In this document: piece by piece, positions 7,780-16,980 of the stretch
Layout: every line of letters starts with the position of its first letter
How positions within the stretch are numbered: position 1 is the stretch's first letter
Source: Spirochaetaceae bacterium
GTDB lineage: Bacteria; Spirochaetota; Spirochaetia; DSM-27196; Alkalispirochaetaceae
Length of the DNA: 64,000 nt
Direction: 5' to 3'
Assembly (NCBI GenBank): GCA_007695175.1
Contig: REEH01000143.1
Span: 1-64,000 of the forward strand
Translations under genes and position numbers: made by a program
Notes under the pieces: generated by a model
The model's database searches: none
Seen by the model: the letters and a program-made list of their open reading frames with translations, nothing else
Told to the model about the DNA's origin: nothing

Positions 7780-9402
7780 GTGGGAAAGTCGATACTCATT
7801 CTCCATTCGCACCTTCCCCTCGTGAGGCATCCCGAGCACGAGACCTTTCTCGAGGAACGGTGGCTCTTTGAGGCGATCAGCGAGACCTACCTTCCTCTTC
7901 TGCGGATGATGCGTACGCTGGAGGACGAGGGGATACCTTTTCCCATGGGGATGTGTTTTTCGCCGACCCTCACGTTCATGCTGCAGGACCCCCTCCTGAT
8001 AGAGCGGTATACCCGCTTCCTCGACCGGAACGTGGAGCTTGCCGAGCGGGAACTGAACCGCACCGCGGGGGATGAAAAGTTTCACGTCCTGGCGCGCATG
8101 TACCATGAACGGTATGTCCGGGATCGTGATGAACTGCACTCCCTGTACAATGGAAATATCCTCCGCGGGTTTGAGCGCCTGGCGCGGCGCGGGATGATAG
8201 AACTCATGGCGACGGCGGCAACGCACGCCTTCCTGCCGAACTTCCGGAATTATCCGGAGATTATCGCAAACCAGGTGGAACTGGGTATTGAGAGCCATGG
8301 CAGGGATTTCGGCATGTCTCCCCGGGGATTCTGGTTGCCCGAATGCGGGTACTTCGAAGGGCTTGATCGCATCATCGCGGACGCGGGGCTCGATTACTTT
8401 ATCAGTGCCGCTCACGGCGTGCTCTTCGGCGACCCTTCACCCCGGACCGGCACATACGCACCGGTAAGGACTCCCGCCGGTGTGGCGGCCTTTCCCCGGG
8501 ACGTCTACACCGCCACGTGGGTCTGGTCTTCGGATAGGGGATATCCCGCCGACCCGGTGTACCGGGATTTCTATCGCGACATCGGCTACGACCTCCCCCT
8601 GGACTATGTGGGACCCTACATACACGACGGAGAGGTACGAATAGATACGGGCTTCAAGTACCATGCCATAACCGGACCAACCGACGATAAGGATTGCTAC
8701 GATATCGACCGGGGCCGCCAGAGGGTCCGGGAGCACGCCCGCGATTTCTTCACGCGTCAGCGGGAACACAGCGCACGTCTCGGGGAGGTGCTGGGTGTCG
8801 AGCCCGTGATCACCAGTCCCTTTGATACGGAGCTCTTCGGACACTGGTGGTTTGAGGGGCCCCAATGGCTGGAGGAACTTTTTCGCGTCGCTCACGCGGA
8901 ACAGCCCAACTTCGACGACAACACCTTCGGCATGATCACTCCCAGTGCGTATCTGCAGGAGTACGGGCCGGCGGAAACGGTTGCTCCCGCTTTCTCCAGC
9001 TGGGGAAGCGGCGGTTACGCCGAGGTCTGGATGGACGGCAGCAACGACTGGGTATACCGGCACATCCACCAGGCCATCGAACGCATGGCTGAGCTGGTAT
9101 TACGGTTTCCTGACGAGTCGGGCCTCAAGGAGCGGGCGCTCAATCAGGCAGCGCGGGAAGTACTCCTGGCAATGGCGTCCGACTGGCCCTTCATAATGAA
9201 CGCCCGCACCGTCGTTACCTATGCGGAGCGAAGGGTGAAGGAACACCTTTACAACTTCACCCGTATTTATGAGGCGCTTTCCCAACGCAATATGGGTACC
9301 GAGTGGCTTACGTGGCTGGAAAAGAAACATCCGGTCTTTCCAAATCTCGATTATCGCCGCATGAAACTCACCAATAGCGAAGCGCTGAAAGGTCTCCTCT
9401 AA
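7780..9402 (+). CDS. GH57 family 1,4-alpha-glucan branching-type enzyme
   Basis: Glycoside hydrolase family 57 enzymes of this subgroup transfer alpha-1,4-glucan segments to alpha-1,6 branch points. The product is 540 residues. It opens with the family motif H-S-H-L-P around 9-13. The nucleophile motif G-F-W-L-P-E-C-G-Y places Glu188, and D-T-E-L-F-G-H-W-W places Asp349 as the acid/base, both at the positions expected from the Thermus enzyme. The C-terminal helical bundle has the usual W-x-S-S/W-G-S-G-G-Y region and many aromatic residues. GTG 7780 follows AGGAG at 7765-7769. Hydrolytic amylase activity cannot be excluded from sequence. Confidence 0.85.
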   Translation: MGKSILILHSHLPLVRHPEHETFLEERWLFEAISETYLPLLRMMRTLEDEGIPFPMGMCFSPTLTFMLQDPLLIERYTRFLDRNVELAERELNRTAGDEKFHVLARMYHERYVRDRDELHSLYNGNILRGFERLARRGMIELMATAATHAFLPNFRNYPEIIANQVELGIESHGRDFGMSPRGFWLPECGYFEGLDRIIADAGLDYFISAAHGVLFGDPSPRTGTYAPVRTPAGVAAFPRDVYTATWVWSSDRGYPADPVYRDFYRDIGYDLPLDYVGPYIHDGEVRIDTGFKYHAITGPTDDKDCYDIDRGRQRVREHARDFFTRQREHSARLGEVLGVEPVITSPFDTELFGHWWFEGPQWLEELFRVAHAEQPNFDDNTFGMITPSAYLQEYGPAETVAPAFSSWGSGGYAEVWMDGSNDWVYRHIHQAIERMAELVLRFPDESGLKERALNQAAREVLLAMASDWPFIMNARTVVTYAERRVKEHLYNFTRIYEALSQRNMGTEWLTWLEKKHPVFPNLDYRRMKLTNSEALKGLL

Positions 9403-9412
9403 AAGGAGATCC
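9391..9412 (+). terminator. Weak hairpin at the end of the GH57 gene
   Basis: TCTCCT (9393-9398) pairs with AGGAGA (9404-9409) across a five-base loop that contains the stop codon; two outer G-C pairs can form with one bulge. Only a short T run (9424-9427) follows, so termination would be weak. The gap to mraZ (9403-9592) otherwise holds the mraZ promoter and operator. Confidence 0.3.
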
Positions 9413-9511
9413 TCCCGGGCCGGTTTTCTCCGCACGGTCGAAACATATACATCCGTATAGTTGTTTATTACTCAAGCCGCATTATTTCCGCGGGAATTCT
9501 GTCTACAAACG

Positions 9512-9539
9512 TTGACATACCCCCCGGGTGGACTAATAT
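9512..9539 (+). promoter_or_regulatory. Strong sigma-70-type promoter of the division cluster
   Basis: A perfect TTGACA at 9512-9517 is followed by TAATAT at 9534-9539 (16-base spacing; AATATA gives 17). It sits immediately upstream of the MraZ boxes, as in other bacteria where MraZ represses its own operon. Confidence 0.65.
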
Positions 9540-9549
9540 ATGTAAAGCG

Positions 9550-9584
9550 TGGGAATTAGTGGGAAGAAATAGGGAAATGTGGTG
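9550..9584 (+). promoter_or_regulatory. MraZ operator: four boxes at 10-base spacing
   Basis: TGGGA occurs at 9550-9554 and 9560-9564, with related TAGGG at 9570-9574 and TGGTG at 9580-9584, all exactly one helical turn apart. MraZ octamers are known to bind runs of TGGGN separated by five bases. The boxes lie just downstream of the -10 box and before the mraZ start, so bound MraZ would block transcription of its own operon. Confidence 0.75.
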
Positions 9585-9592
9585 ATAGAGGA

Positions 9593-10036
9593 ATGATTAC
9601 TGGGCAGTTTCGCAACGCTTTGGACGACAAGGGGAGAATTCTCGTTCCCAGTCGTATCCGCGCGGAAGTGCCGGGCAGCACACTGATCATCACCTCCGGA
9701 ATCGACCGGTGTCTCTGGCTTTTCCCGCCGGAAGAGTGGAAGCAGTTGTCCGATAAGCTTATGGAAACGACATCCCCATTCTCCCGGCGTGCGAGGCTGT
9801 TGCAGCGTCGGATAATCGCTCCCGCGCAGGAGGTGGAACTGGACAAGACGGGAAGAATACTGATACCGCCCAGCCTCAAGGAGACGGCGGGGTTGAAGAA
9901 GGATTGCATCCTTCATGGCATCAAGCGGTATATCGAGATTTGGGACGTGGACGAGTATTCCGCGTATCTGGAGGCACACGAAGACGAGTTCCAGGAGGCG
10001 GCCGAAGAACTGGGAGGGTCCGTCTCCTTTTTCTGA
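9593..10036 (+). CDS. mraZ: Transcriptional regulator MraZ
   Basis: First gene of the division/cell wall cluster and its DNA-binding repressor. The product is 147 residues with two AbrB/SpoVT-like swapped-hairpin halves: the first contains A-L-D-D-K-G-R and the D-R-C-L-W-L segment, the second D-K-T-G-R-I-L-I-P-P. These duplicated D-x-x-G-R motifs are the family signature. The matching operator lies directly upstream. The start ATG 9593 has its purine-rich GAGG very close, so translation may be weak. Confidence 0.95.
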   Translation: MITGQFRNALDDKGRILVPSRIRAEVPGSTLIITSGIDRCLWLFPPEEWKQLSDKLMETTSPFSRRARLLQRRIIAPAQEVELDKTGRILIPPSLKETAGLKKDCILHGIKRYIEIWDVDEYSAYLEAHEDEFQEAAEELGGSVSFF

Positions 10037-10038
10037 TT

Positions 10039-10965
10039 ATGGCTGTGGAGCACGACCCGGTATTGCTGAGACCGGTGGAGGATCTTTTTCTACCCCTCCA
10101 GCCCGGGAGCGTGCTCTGTGACGCCACGTTGGGAGCAGGCGGGCACACGGCCCGCTTCCTGGAACTTTGTACCACCTGCAGCATTGTAGGTATCGATGCC
10201 GACACACGGATGCTTGACCAGGCGCGCCGGCGTCTGGGTGCGACGAAACGGGTCGAGTTTGTGCACGGCTGGTTTGACGAAGTCCTGGCGAATCGCCGCG
10301 GCTTCGATCGCATCCTGATCGACCTGGGTATTTCGATGGTTCATCTCAGGGAGGGGAATCGGGGTTTTTCCTTTCTGGAGGATGGACCTCTCGATATGCG
10401 CCTGGACGCGACCGGTCCCGATGAGACTGCGGAAGAGCTGATCCAGCAGTGGAGTGAGAGCGAAATCGCGGACACGATCTACCGCTACGGCGAGGAACGA
10501 TACTCCCGCAGAATCGCGGCAGCGATAGTGCGGGAGCGGCCCGGCGGCATACGTACCACCGGGGCACTGGCGGAGATAATCCGTCGTGCCGTGCCGCCGC
10601 CCTATCGCCGTGGACGCATCCACCCGGCAACCCGCACGTTCCAGGCTCTGCGCATCGCGGTCAACCGTGAGCTTGAGCGACTTGAGCGCGTTATTCCCCG
10701 GGCAGCAAGGGCGCTGAATCCGGGGGGCCGCCTGGCAATCATCAGTTTTCATTCCCTGGAGGACAGGATCGTAAAGCACAGGTTTCGCGACCTCTGCGGA
10801 TCAGTGTCCTCCACCACCGGAGAAAAAGAGCCGATTCTAGAATCGGGGGACCGGTTTCGAATCGTGACCAGGAAACCGATTGTACCGGACGAATCGGAGA
10901 CACGGGAAAACCCGGCGTCGCGCAGCGCGAAGCTGCGTGTACTCGAGAAAGCTGAAAAAGGGTAA
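10039..10965 (+). CDS. rsmH: 16S rRNA (cytosine1402-N4)-methyltransferase
   Basis: Methylates N4 of C1402 in the ribosomal P site using S-adenosylmethionine. The 308 residues match RsmH: the start M-A-V-E-H-D-P-V-L-L, the SAM loop D-A-T-L-G-A-G-G-H-T, L-I-D-L-G-I-S near 95, and the C-terminal S-F-H-S-L-E-D-R-I-V-K. ATG 10039 begins two bases after the mraZ stop; in-frame codons upstream lie within mraZ and are not needed. Confidence 0.96.
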   Translation: MAVEHDPVLLRPVEDLFLPLQPGSVLCDATLGAGGHTARFLELCTTCSIVGIDADTRMLDQARRRLGATKRVEFVHGWFDEVLANRRGFDRILIDLGISMVHLREGNRGFSFLEDGPLDMRLDATGPDETAEELIQQWSESEIADTIYRYGEERYSRRIAAAIVRERPGGIRTTGALAEIIRRAVPPPYRRGRIHPATRTFQALRIAVNRELERLERVIPRAARALNPGGRLAIISFHSLEDRIVKHRFRDLCGSVSSTTGEKEPILESGDRFRIVTRKPIVPDESETRENPASRSAKLRVLEKAEKG

Positions 10966-10971
10966 GGGAAG

Positions 10972-11259
10972 ATGGCAAGGACATGGTTTATCGGTGCGCT
11001 GCTTATACTCGTTTCTGCTCTCTTTGTGGGAAACGTGTGGCAGTCGTACCGGTATACCCGGATGGAACGGGACGTGCAGTCCCTGCGGCGGGAGCACCTG
11101 GCCGTACTGGAAGAGAACAAGCGCCTGATTGTGGGAGTTGCCGGGCTGCGATCACCCCGCCGCGTACGGGCGATCGCCGAGGAGGAACTGGGTCTGATAC
11201 CTCTTCCGGCGGATCGCATACAGAGGATTGATATCGGCAGGGGGACCGGTGGCGAATAG
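10972..11259 (+). CDS. ftsL: Cell division protein FtsL
   Basis: Small bitopic divisome protein that forms a complex with FtsQ (DivIB) and FtsB/DivIC. The product is 95 residues: a membrane span at about 5-23, then a leucine-rich coiled coil at about 30-62 and a short C-terminal tail. Sequence identity in this family is always low; the assignment rests on topology, size and position between rsmH and murF. TAAGGGA precedes ATG 10972. No separate ftsB/divIC gene is visible in the window. Confidence 0.8.
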   Translation: MARTWFIGALLILVSALFVGNVWQSYRYTRMERDVQSLRREHLAVLEENKRLIVGVAGLRSPRRVRAIAEEELGLIPLPADRIQRIDIGRGTGGE

Positions 11260-12652
11260 GGAGCTCTTTTTCCTGCGTGACCTGCCGCGTGCTCTGCACG
11301 GTAGTGTCGTATTCTCGCCGGGAGCGGTAGCGGCGGAAGAGAAGGCGGTCCGGGCGATCGCCATCGATTCCCGCACGTGCCGGGAGGGAGCTCTCTTTGT
11401 CGCTCTGCCCGGAGAAAACACCGACGGGCATCTTTTCCTGGCGGAGGCGTTTCGGGCGGGAGCTGTTGCTGCCCTGGTGCAGGAAGAGAAGCCGGCCGGT
11501 GTTGACGAGGCGACGCAGCCCCTGGTCCGTGTTGCCGATACGCTGCGGGCGCTGCAGGAACTGGCCCAATGGTACGCGCGGACCGCCCTGGGATCGCCTG
11601 TGCGCATCGGTATCACCGGCAGCAACGGGAAAACGACCACCAAGGAAATGGTGGCGTCCATTCTGCGATGCGCCGCACCTACCAGCGCGAGTCCGGGAAA
11701 CCTCAACTCCGAGACCGGCGTGCCCCTGGCCATTTTCGAGACGGACCCGGAGTCCCGGTACGCTGTGTTCGAGATGGCTATGAGCAATCCCGGTGAAATG
11801 GAACCTCTGGCGGAGATGATACAGCCGCAGTACGCGATTATCACGAACACCGGTTCCGCCCATATCGGCCTTCTGGGGTCCCGGGAGGCGATCGCGCGGG
11901 AGAAGAAAGCGATTGCATCCCGATTCGATGGTTCCCAGTGTCTCCTCATTCCGGAAGGTGATGCCTTTACCGGTTTTCTCGCCGATTCGATTCGCGGGAC
12001 GGTGAAGCTCTTCGGACCGGAGACGCAGAGAGTAAACCTTGACGCGTCGTCCAGCCCGGACCGGGTGATCATTACAGGAGCGGAGTCCTTTTCCGTACCC
12101 CTGGGAGGTTACCACAACGGCCTGAATGCTCTCGCCGCGATCGCGCTTGCAAAGGAGCTTGGTATTCCCGATACCGCCATTCAGGAGGGCCTGAACGCTG
12201 TCTCGCTTCCTCCAGGGCGCAGCGAGATCATCCGGGGCGCCGCGGGACGTATCATTCTCAACGACTGCTACAACGCGAATCCGGACTCAATGCTGGCCGC
12301 ACTGCAGGCCGTTCACGGTCTGCACACGTCCCGCAGCCGGTCCGGCGAGAAGGTGGGACAGCTGGTGCTGATTCTCGGGGCGATGAAGGAACTGGGCGAC
12401 TCTACCGCGGAGGGGCATGCCCTGGTATTGCGCCGCGCCCGCTCCCTCTCGCCGGAGGTGATTTGTGTCGTGGGTGAGTCGGAGTGGGCAACGGCCGCGG
12501 ACGGAACGGTGCGGGTGTTTCCCGGAGTGACGGATCTGATGGCGGGACTGCCGGATATTCTTGGGCCGGACCAGACGATTCTTCTCAAGGGAAGTCGTTC
12601 CATAGCCCTGGAGCACATTCTGCCCTGCCTGCGGGAGGACGGTAATGCTTAA
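11249..12652 (+). CDS. murF: UDP-N-acetylmuramoyl-tripeptide:D-Ala-D-Ala ligase
   Basis: Adds D-Ala-D-Ala to the UDP-MurNAc-tripeptide, the last cytoplasmic ligase step of peptidoglycan synthesis. The ATP loop G-I-T-G-S-N-G-K-T-T-T-K-E lies near residue 115. The N-terminal A-I-D-S-R substrate motif and the later N-D-C-Y-N-A-N-P motif typical of MurF are present. GTG 11249 gives 467 residues and has AGGGGG four bases upstream; a TTG at 11228 lies inside ftsL without such a site. It overlaps ftsL by 11 bases and mraY by 8. Confidence 0.95.
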   Translation: MANRELFFLRDLPRALHGSVVFSPGAVAAEEKAVRAIAIDSRTCREGALFVALPGENTDGHLFLAEAFRAGAVAALVQEEKPAGVDEATQPLVRVADTLRALQELAQWYARTALGSPVRIGITGSNGKTTTKEMVASILRCAAPTSASPGNLNSETGVPLAIFETDPESRYAVFEMAMSNPGEMEPLAEMIQPQYAIITNTGSAHIGLLGSREAIAREKKAIASRFDGSQCLLIPEGDAFTGFLADSIRGTVKLFGPETQRVNLDASSSPDRVIITGAESFSVPLGGYHNGLNALAAIALAKELGIPDTAIQEGLNAVSLPPGRSEIIRGAAGRIILNDCYNANPDSMLAALQAVHGLHTSRSRSGEKVGQLVLILGAMKELGDSTAEGHALVLRRARSLSPEVICVVGESEWATAADGTVRVFPGVTDLMAGLPDILGPDQTILLKGSRSIALEHILPCLREDGNA

Positions 12653-13724
12653 AGAGATACTCTTCCCCCTGACGAGATACTTCACGCCGTTCAACGTTTT
12701 TCAGTATATCACGTTCCGGGCAGCCTACGCGGCGGTGACGGCGCTGCTCATAACCTTTATCCTCGGACCCTGGGCGATAAACCAGCTGCGACGCCTGAAA
12801 CTGGGCGAGAAAATCCGCAGCGACGGTCCCAGTACGCACCTCCAGAAATCGGGCACTCCCACGATGGGGGGGGTGCTCATAATTCTGTCTATCCTGGTAT
12901 CAGGGGTCCTGTGGCTGGATATCTCCCGCGCATACAGCGTGATCGGTCTGCTCGCCGTTCTCGGATTCGGACTGATCGGACTGGTGGATGATCTGAGGAA
13001 GATCCGCGGTAGAAACAAGGAAGGACTGCGTGGCTGGTATAAAATTCTGGGACAGATAGGCGTTTCCCTGGCGATCACGCTGGCCCTGTACCGGTACGGC
13101 GGAGACCACACAACGGAACTGTACCTGCCCTTCCTGAAGCAGCCCGTGCTCGACATGGGGCTCTGGTACATCCCCTTCGCGGTATTGCTCCTGGTGGGCA
13201 CATCAAACGCGGTCAATCTTACCGACGGCCTCGACGGGCTGGCCACGGGCCTGATTCTGATGGTGAGCCTCACCTTTGCGATCCTCTCCTATGTCACCGG
13301 TCGGGTAGACTACGCCAATTACCTTCAGATCCCCTACATCCCCGGCGGTGGAGAACTGGCGGTGCTGAGTCTCGCCGTGGCGGGAGCGTGTACGGGTTTT
13401 CTCTGGTTCAACAGTCACCCCGCGGAAATAATGATGGGCGACACGGGCAGCCTCGCTCTGGGCGGCGTGGTGGGTGTCCTGGCGCTGATGGTGAAGAAGG
13501 AGATCCTCCTGGTCATTATCGGTGGCGTGTTCGTTATGGAGGCGATCTCGGTGATCGTGCAGGTAGCCTCCTTCAAACTGACGGGAAGGCGGGTATTCCG
13601 CATGGCCCCGATTCATCACCATTTTGAGTTGCTGGGATGGTCCGAGACCAAGGTGGTTCTCCGACTGTGGATTCTGGGGGGGCTCTTTGCGATCCTGAGC
13701 CTTTCCACGCTGAAGATCCGGTAG
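12645..13724 (+). CDS. mraY: Phospho-MurNAc-pentapeptide transferase MraY
   Basis: Integral membrane enzyme that makes lipid I from UDP-MurNAc-pentapeptide and undecaprenyl phosphate. It has 359 residues and about ten hydrophobic spans. The conserved catalytic pieces are all present: the Asp pair in L-V-D-D-L-R-K, N-L-T-D-G-L-D-G-L-A, G-D-T-G-S-L-A-L and the histidine patch P-I-H-H-H-F-E. The start overlaps the murF stop. Confidence 0.97.
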   Translation: MLKEILFPLTRYFTPFNVFQYITFRAAYAAVTALLITFILGPWAINQLRRLKLGEKIRSDGPSTHLQKSGTPTMGGVLIILSILVSGVLWLDISRAYSVIGLLAVLGFGLIGLVDDLRKIRGRNKEGLRGWYKILGQIGVSLAITLALYRYGGDHTTELYLPFLKQPVLDMGLWYIPFAVLLLVGTSNAVNLTDGLDGLATGLILMVSLTFAILSYVTGRVDYANYLQIPYIPGGGELAVLSLAVAGACTGFLWFNSHPAEIMMGDTGSLALGGVVGVLALMVKKEILLVIIGGVFVMEAISVIVQVASFKLTGRRVFRMAPIHHHFELLGWSETKVVLRLWILGGLFAILSLSTLKIR

Positions 13725-13733
13725 GGAGAAATA

Positions 13734-14903
13734 GTGCGAACCGGTTTTTTTGTGGAACAGATCAACGACCGATCACCTCGCTTCGATCCCGTTCTCGCGG
13801 CGGTCATCCTGCTGCTGGTTGCAACCGGGGTAGGAATGCTTCTCTCAGCGTCCTGGTTTCGGGCGGAGCAGCTATACAACGATCCCCTGCGGTTTGTAAT
13901 GCGGCAGATAATGTGGGTGGGCGTAGGGCTTCTCTTCATGTTCATGGCCTATCTCGTTCCTCTTGATATGGTACGTCGCCTGCTGCCGGTACTCGTTATC
14001 GGCACGATGCTCCTTTCGCTGCTCACCTTTCTACCCGGCGTGAGTGCCCGGTATATGGGTGCGCGACGGTGGATTATCGTCTTCAATGTTTCCTTTCAGC
14101 CCTCGGAACTGGTGAAGGTGGTACTTGTAATCTATCTCGCTCACATTCTCGCCCGGGTCGAGGGTGATTTCTCCCGGCCTCTGCGATCTCTCGGACCGCC
14201 GGCGCTGATCGTTGCGGTTTTCGCCGTGATCGTATTGCGGCAGAATGATTACTCCACAGCCATGTTTCTGATTTTCCTTTCACTGGCCATGTTCTTCGCC
14301 GCGGGTGTGCCGATTGTTCATTTCGTCCGGATCTTTGTGCTGGTGGTCCCCATAAGCGTAATACTTCTCTTCACCCGGGAGCACCGGGTGCGCCGAATCA
14401 TCTCTTTTCTCAATCCCCGGTTTGATCCTGCCGGAAGCGGTTTCCAGGTACTGGCGGCGCGACGCGCCCTGGAGCACGGAGGCGCCTGGGGCACCGGGAT
14501 CGGTCGGGGCGTCCGGAAAATGGGAGGACTGCCGGAGGCACAATCCGATTTTCTCTTTGCCGTTATAGCGGAGGAGCTTGGTTTCTTCGGTGTTGTAATA
14601 ATGATTGCTCTTTTCGTTTTTCTGGCGCTCCGGGGATTCGCTCTGGCAAGAAAGCAGACCGACTGGTTCCGGTTTCTTCTGATCTACGGGGTGACCGTCA
14701 GTATCGTGATGCAAGCCATGATTAACATCTCCGTGGTGGCGGGACTCGTCCCGGCTACGGGCATTCCCCTGCCCTTCTTCTCCTCCGGTGGTTCTTCCAT
14801 GGTGGTGACTCTCGTCATGTGTGGTCTGCTCTTCAATGCATCCTCGCCCGCCGCCGGGAGCGCAGTCACGGGACCCCGCCTCTGGGAGGAAGCCCGTGTC
14901 TGA
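13734..14903 (+). CDS. ftsW: Cell division SEDS glycosyltransferase FtsW
   Basis: Septal peptidoglycan polymerase of the SEDS family, partner of the class B PBP FtsI. It has 389 residues and ten predicted spans. Family motifs include W-I-I near 100, the G-I-G-R-G loop, P-E-A-Q-S-D-F-L-F-A-V-I-A-E-E-L-G, and P-A-T-G-I-P-L-P-F-F-S-S-G-G-S-S near the C-terminus. Start is GTG 13734 with TAGGGAG upstream. No ftsI lies in this cluster; a candidate partner is encoded at 58547-60445 on the other strand. Confidence 0.95.
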   Translation: MRTGFFVEQINDRSPRFDPVLAAVILLLVATGVGMLLSASWFRAEQLYNDPLRFVMRQIMWVGVGLLFMFMAYLVPLDMVRRLLPVLVIGTMLLSLLTFLPGVSARYMGARRWIIVFNVSFQPSELVKVVLVIYLAHILARVEGDFSRPLRSLGPPALIVAVFAVIVLRQNDYSTAMFLIFLSLAMFFAAGVPIVHFVRIFVLVVPISVILLFTREHRVRRIISFLNPRFDPAGSGFQVLAARRALEHGGAWGTGIGRGVRKMGGLPEAQSDFLFAVIAEELGFFGVVIMIALFVFLALRGFALARKQTDWFRFLLIYGVTVSIVMQAMINISVVAGLVPATGIPLPFFSSGGSSMVVTLVMCGLLFNASSPAAGSAVTGPRLWEEARV

Positions 14904-15720
14904 AGCAGCTTTCGTCCGCCGGCCCCGGCGTCGCTCCCATCCCGTGGCTAAGGGTGGGTCAAGGATCTTTACCATTATCGGAGCCGGGATCGCGGCGGTA
15001 CTCCTTATTTACGTGCTGACCGTGATTGTCGTTCTTCCCCGGCTTCGGATCGCCCGTATCCACGTGCAGGCGGACTTTGAGATCAGCCGGCAGGAATTGC
15101 TGGAGCTGGCGGGGTTCACGGGACGGACGCACTTCTTCTCATTCCGGTCGGGAGAGACCGCGGCGCGATTGCTGGAGCACCCCATGATCAAAACCGCCTC
15201 GGTCCGGAAAATTTTCCCCGACGGGGTGCGGCTGGATCTCCAGCGCCGCCGTCCCCTGGCACTCACGGTCCTGGTCCGCAATGGTCGGCTCGTGCCGGCC
15301 GCGCTTGATGAGGAAGGGATGATCTACGACGCCGGCCTTCACCTGGCGGAGATGGATCTGCCCCTCATAACCGGGGTCGAGTTTCAGGGCAACCCGGTTG
15401 GTTCAAGAATGCCCGAGATGCTGCAAGGATTTCTACAGAGTCTCTATCGGCTTCGCCTGGAGGAACCCCGCCTTTTCGATCGTATTTCCGAGCTGCAGGT
15501 GGTGCCTCGCAGAAACAGCGGTTTTGATATCCTGATGTTTACGGCCGATTACCGGATTCCCGTTCGTCTCGGGAGTGAGATCACCGCCGAACAGTGCCGG
15601 TGGTCCCTGATGGTTCTGGATGTCCTCGCTCAACAGGGGATCAGCGAGCGTGTGGCGGAGGTCGATTTCCGCTCCGGAGAGATTGTGTACCGCATGAAGG
15701 AGGAAATCCATGGCCGGTGA
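14896..15720 (+). CDS. ftsQ: Cell division protein FtsQ/DivIB
   Basis: Bitopic divisome scaffold. GTG 14896 (GGGAGGA at 14885-14890) gives 274 residues: a basic cytoplasmic tail of about 25, one membrane span near 27-50, then a POTRA domain (about 52-122) and the beta domain that binds FtsB/FtsL. The R-x-I-x-V/R-x-x-P-L-A-L-T-V pattern of the POTRA-beta junction is visible. It overlaps ftsW by 8 bases and ftsA by 11. Longer starts would run back into ftsW and lack a ribosome binding site. Confidence 0.9.
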   Translation: MSEAAFVRRPRRRSHPVAKGGSRIFTIIGAGIAAVLLIYVLTVIVVLPRLRIARIHVQADFEISRQELLELAGFTGRTHFFSFRSGETAARLLEHPMIKTASVRKIFPDGVRLDLQRRRPLALTVLVRNGRLVPAALDEEGMIYDAGLHLAEMDLPLITGVEFQGNPVGSRMPEMLQGFLQSLYRLRLEEPRLFDRISELQVVPRRNSGFDILMFTADYRIPVRLGSEITAEQCRWSLMVLDVLAQQGISERVAEVDFRSGEIVYRMKEEIHGR

Positions 15721-16936
15721 AGATATGATCGTGGGCCTTGATATCGGCACCAGCAAGGTCGCCGTTGTAATCGCAGAGGTCGCTGCCGGCGGAAACCTGG
15801 AGATTATCGGCGTGGGTACCGCTCCTTCCTCGGGATTGCGTCGGGGAGTAGTGATCAATATCGAGGCGACCTTGCGGAGCGTAGTCGACGCGATAGAGAT
15901 AGCGGAGCAGATGGCCGGGCGCGAGGTCAAGCGTGTCGTCAGCGGGATCGCGGGCAGTCACATCAGCGGTCTCAATTCGAGCGGCGTCGTAGCCGTAACC
16001 GGGCGCGGCCGGGAGATCACCCAGGCCGATGTGGCGCGCGTGATCGAGAATGCCCGGGCGGTCTCCATTCCGATGGACCGCGAGATATTGCACGTCATTC
16101 CACGAAACTACGTTATCGACGAGCAGAGCGGTATCAAGAACCCCCTGGATATGATCGGCGTCCGCCTGGAGGTGGAAGTCCACATGATCACCGGCTCCGT
16201 AACCGCTGCGCAGAACCTGGTCAAATGCGTCAACCGGGCGGGGTTCGAGATAGAACGGGTCGTCTTCAACTCGATTGCCTCGGCGGAAGCGGTGCTCTCA
16301 CAGGATGAGAAGGATCTGGGGGTGGTCCTCGTTGATATCGGGGGCGGTACCACGAATGTGATCGTGTATCAGGACGGTGCTCCCTATGCGAGTTTCGTCC
16401 TTCCCGTGGGGGGCAGCCAGGTGACGGGGGATCTCTCGATCATGCTCCGTACATCGGCGGAATCAGCGGAACGGATAAAATGTGACGAGGGATGCGCGTA
16501 TATGGCGCTTGTGGAGGAGAGTGAACCGGTTCTGGTACCGGGAGTGGGCGGCCGAGCGCCCATACAGTGTACGCGTCGGCAGCTGTGCGAAATCATACAG
16601 CCGCGCATGCGGGAAATCTTCGCGATGGTCCGGGAACGTCTCGATCGGCAGCGGATGCTCGACCGGATCGCGGGAGGACTGGTCTTGACCGGTGGCGGCG
16701 CTCTGCTGCCGGGAGTGGTGGAGCTTGGACAGGACGTTTTTGACCTGGGGGGCCGTGTGGGTCTTCCCGGTCGTTACGGTGGTCTGGCGGACAAGTACCA
16801 GACGCCGGCACTGTCCACCGCGGTGGGCCTGGTTATCCAGTCATGGGAGAATGGAACGGGGGAGCCATCCGGCGGCAAGGACCGTCGTGGTTCCGGTATG
16901 AAACGGATCGGAAAATGGATGAAGCACTTTTTCTGA
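15710..16936 (+). CDS. ftsA: Cell division protein FtsA
   Basis: Actin-like ATPase that tethers FtsZ to the membrane. The product is 408 residues. It shows the phosphate-1 motif G-L-D-I-G-T-S-K near the N-terminus, the inserted 1C domain (about 85-165), V-D-I-G-G-G-T-T as phosphate-2 and L-T-G-G-G-A as the adenosine motif. The last 15 residues form an amphipathic basic helix (M-K-R-I-G-K-W-M-K-H-F-F), the membrane-targeting sequence. AAGGAGG precedes ATG 15710. Confidence 0.96.
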   Translation: MAGEDMIVGLDIGTSKVAVVIAEVAAGGNLEIIGVGTAPSSGLRRGVVINIEATLRSVVDAIEIAEQMAGREVKRVVSGIAGSHISGLNSSGVVAVTGRGREITQADVARVIENARAVSIPMDREILHVIPRNYVIDEQSGIKNPLDMIGVRLEVEVHMITGSVTAAQNLVKCVNRAGFEIERVVFNSIASAEAVLSQDEKDLGVVLVDIGGGTTNVIVYQDGAPYASFVLPVGGSQVTGDLSIMLRTSAESAERIKCDEGCAYMALVEESEPVLVPGVGGRAPIQCTRRQLCEIIQPRMREIFAMVRERLDRQRMLDRIAGGLVLTGGGALLPGVVELGQDVFDLGGRVGLPGRYGGLADKYQTPALSTAVGLVIQSWENGTGEPSGGKDRRGSGMKRIGKWMKHFF

Positions 16937-16980
16937 AAGCGGCATAATCCGAAGACGGTGCACCAAGGGGAGGGTAGTGC

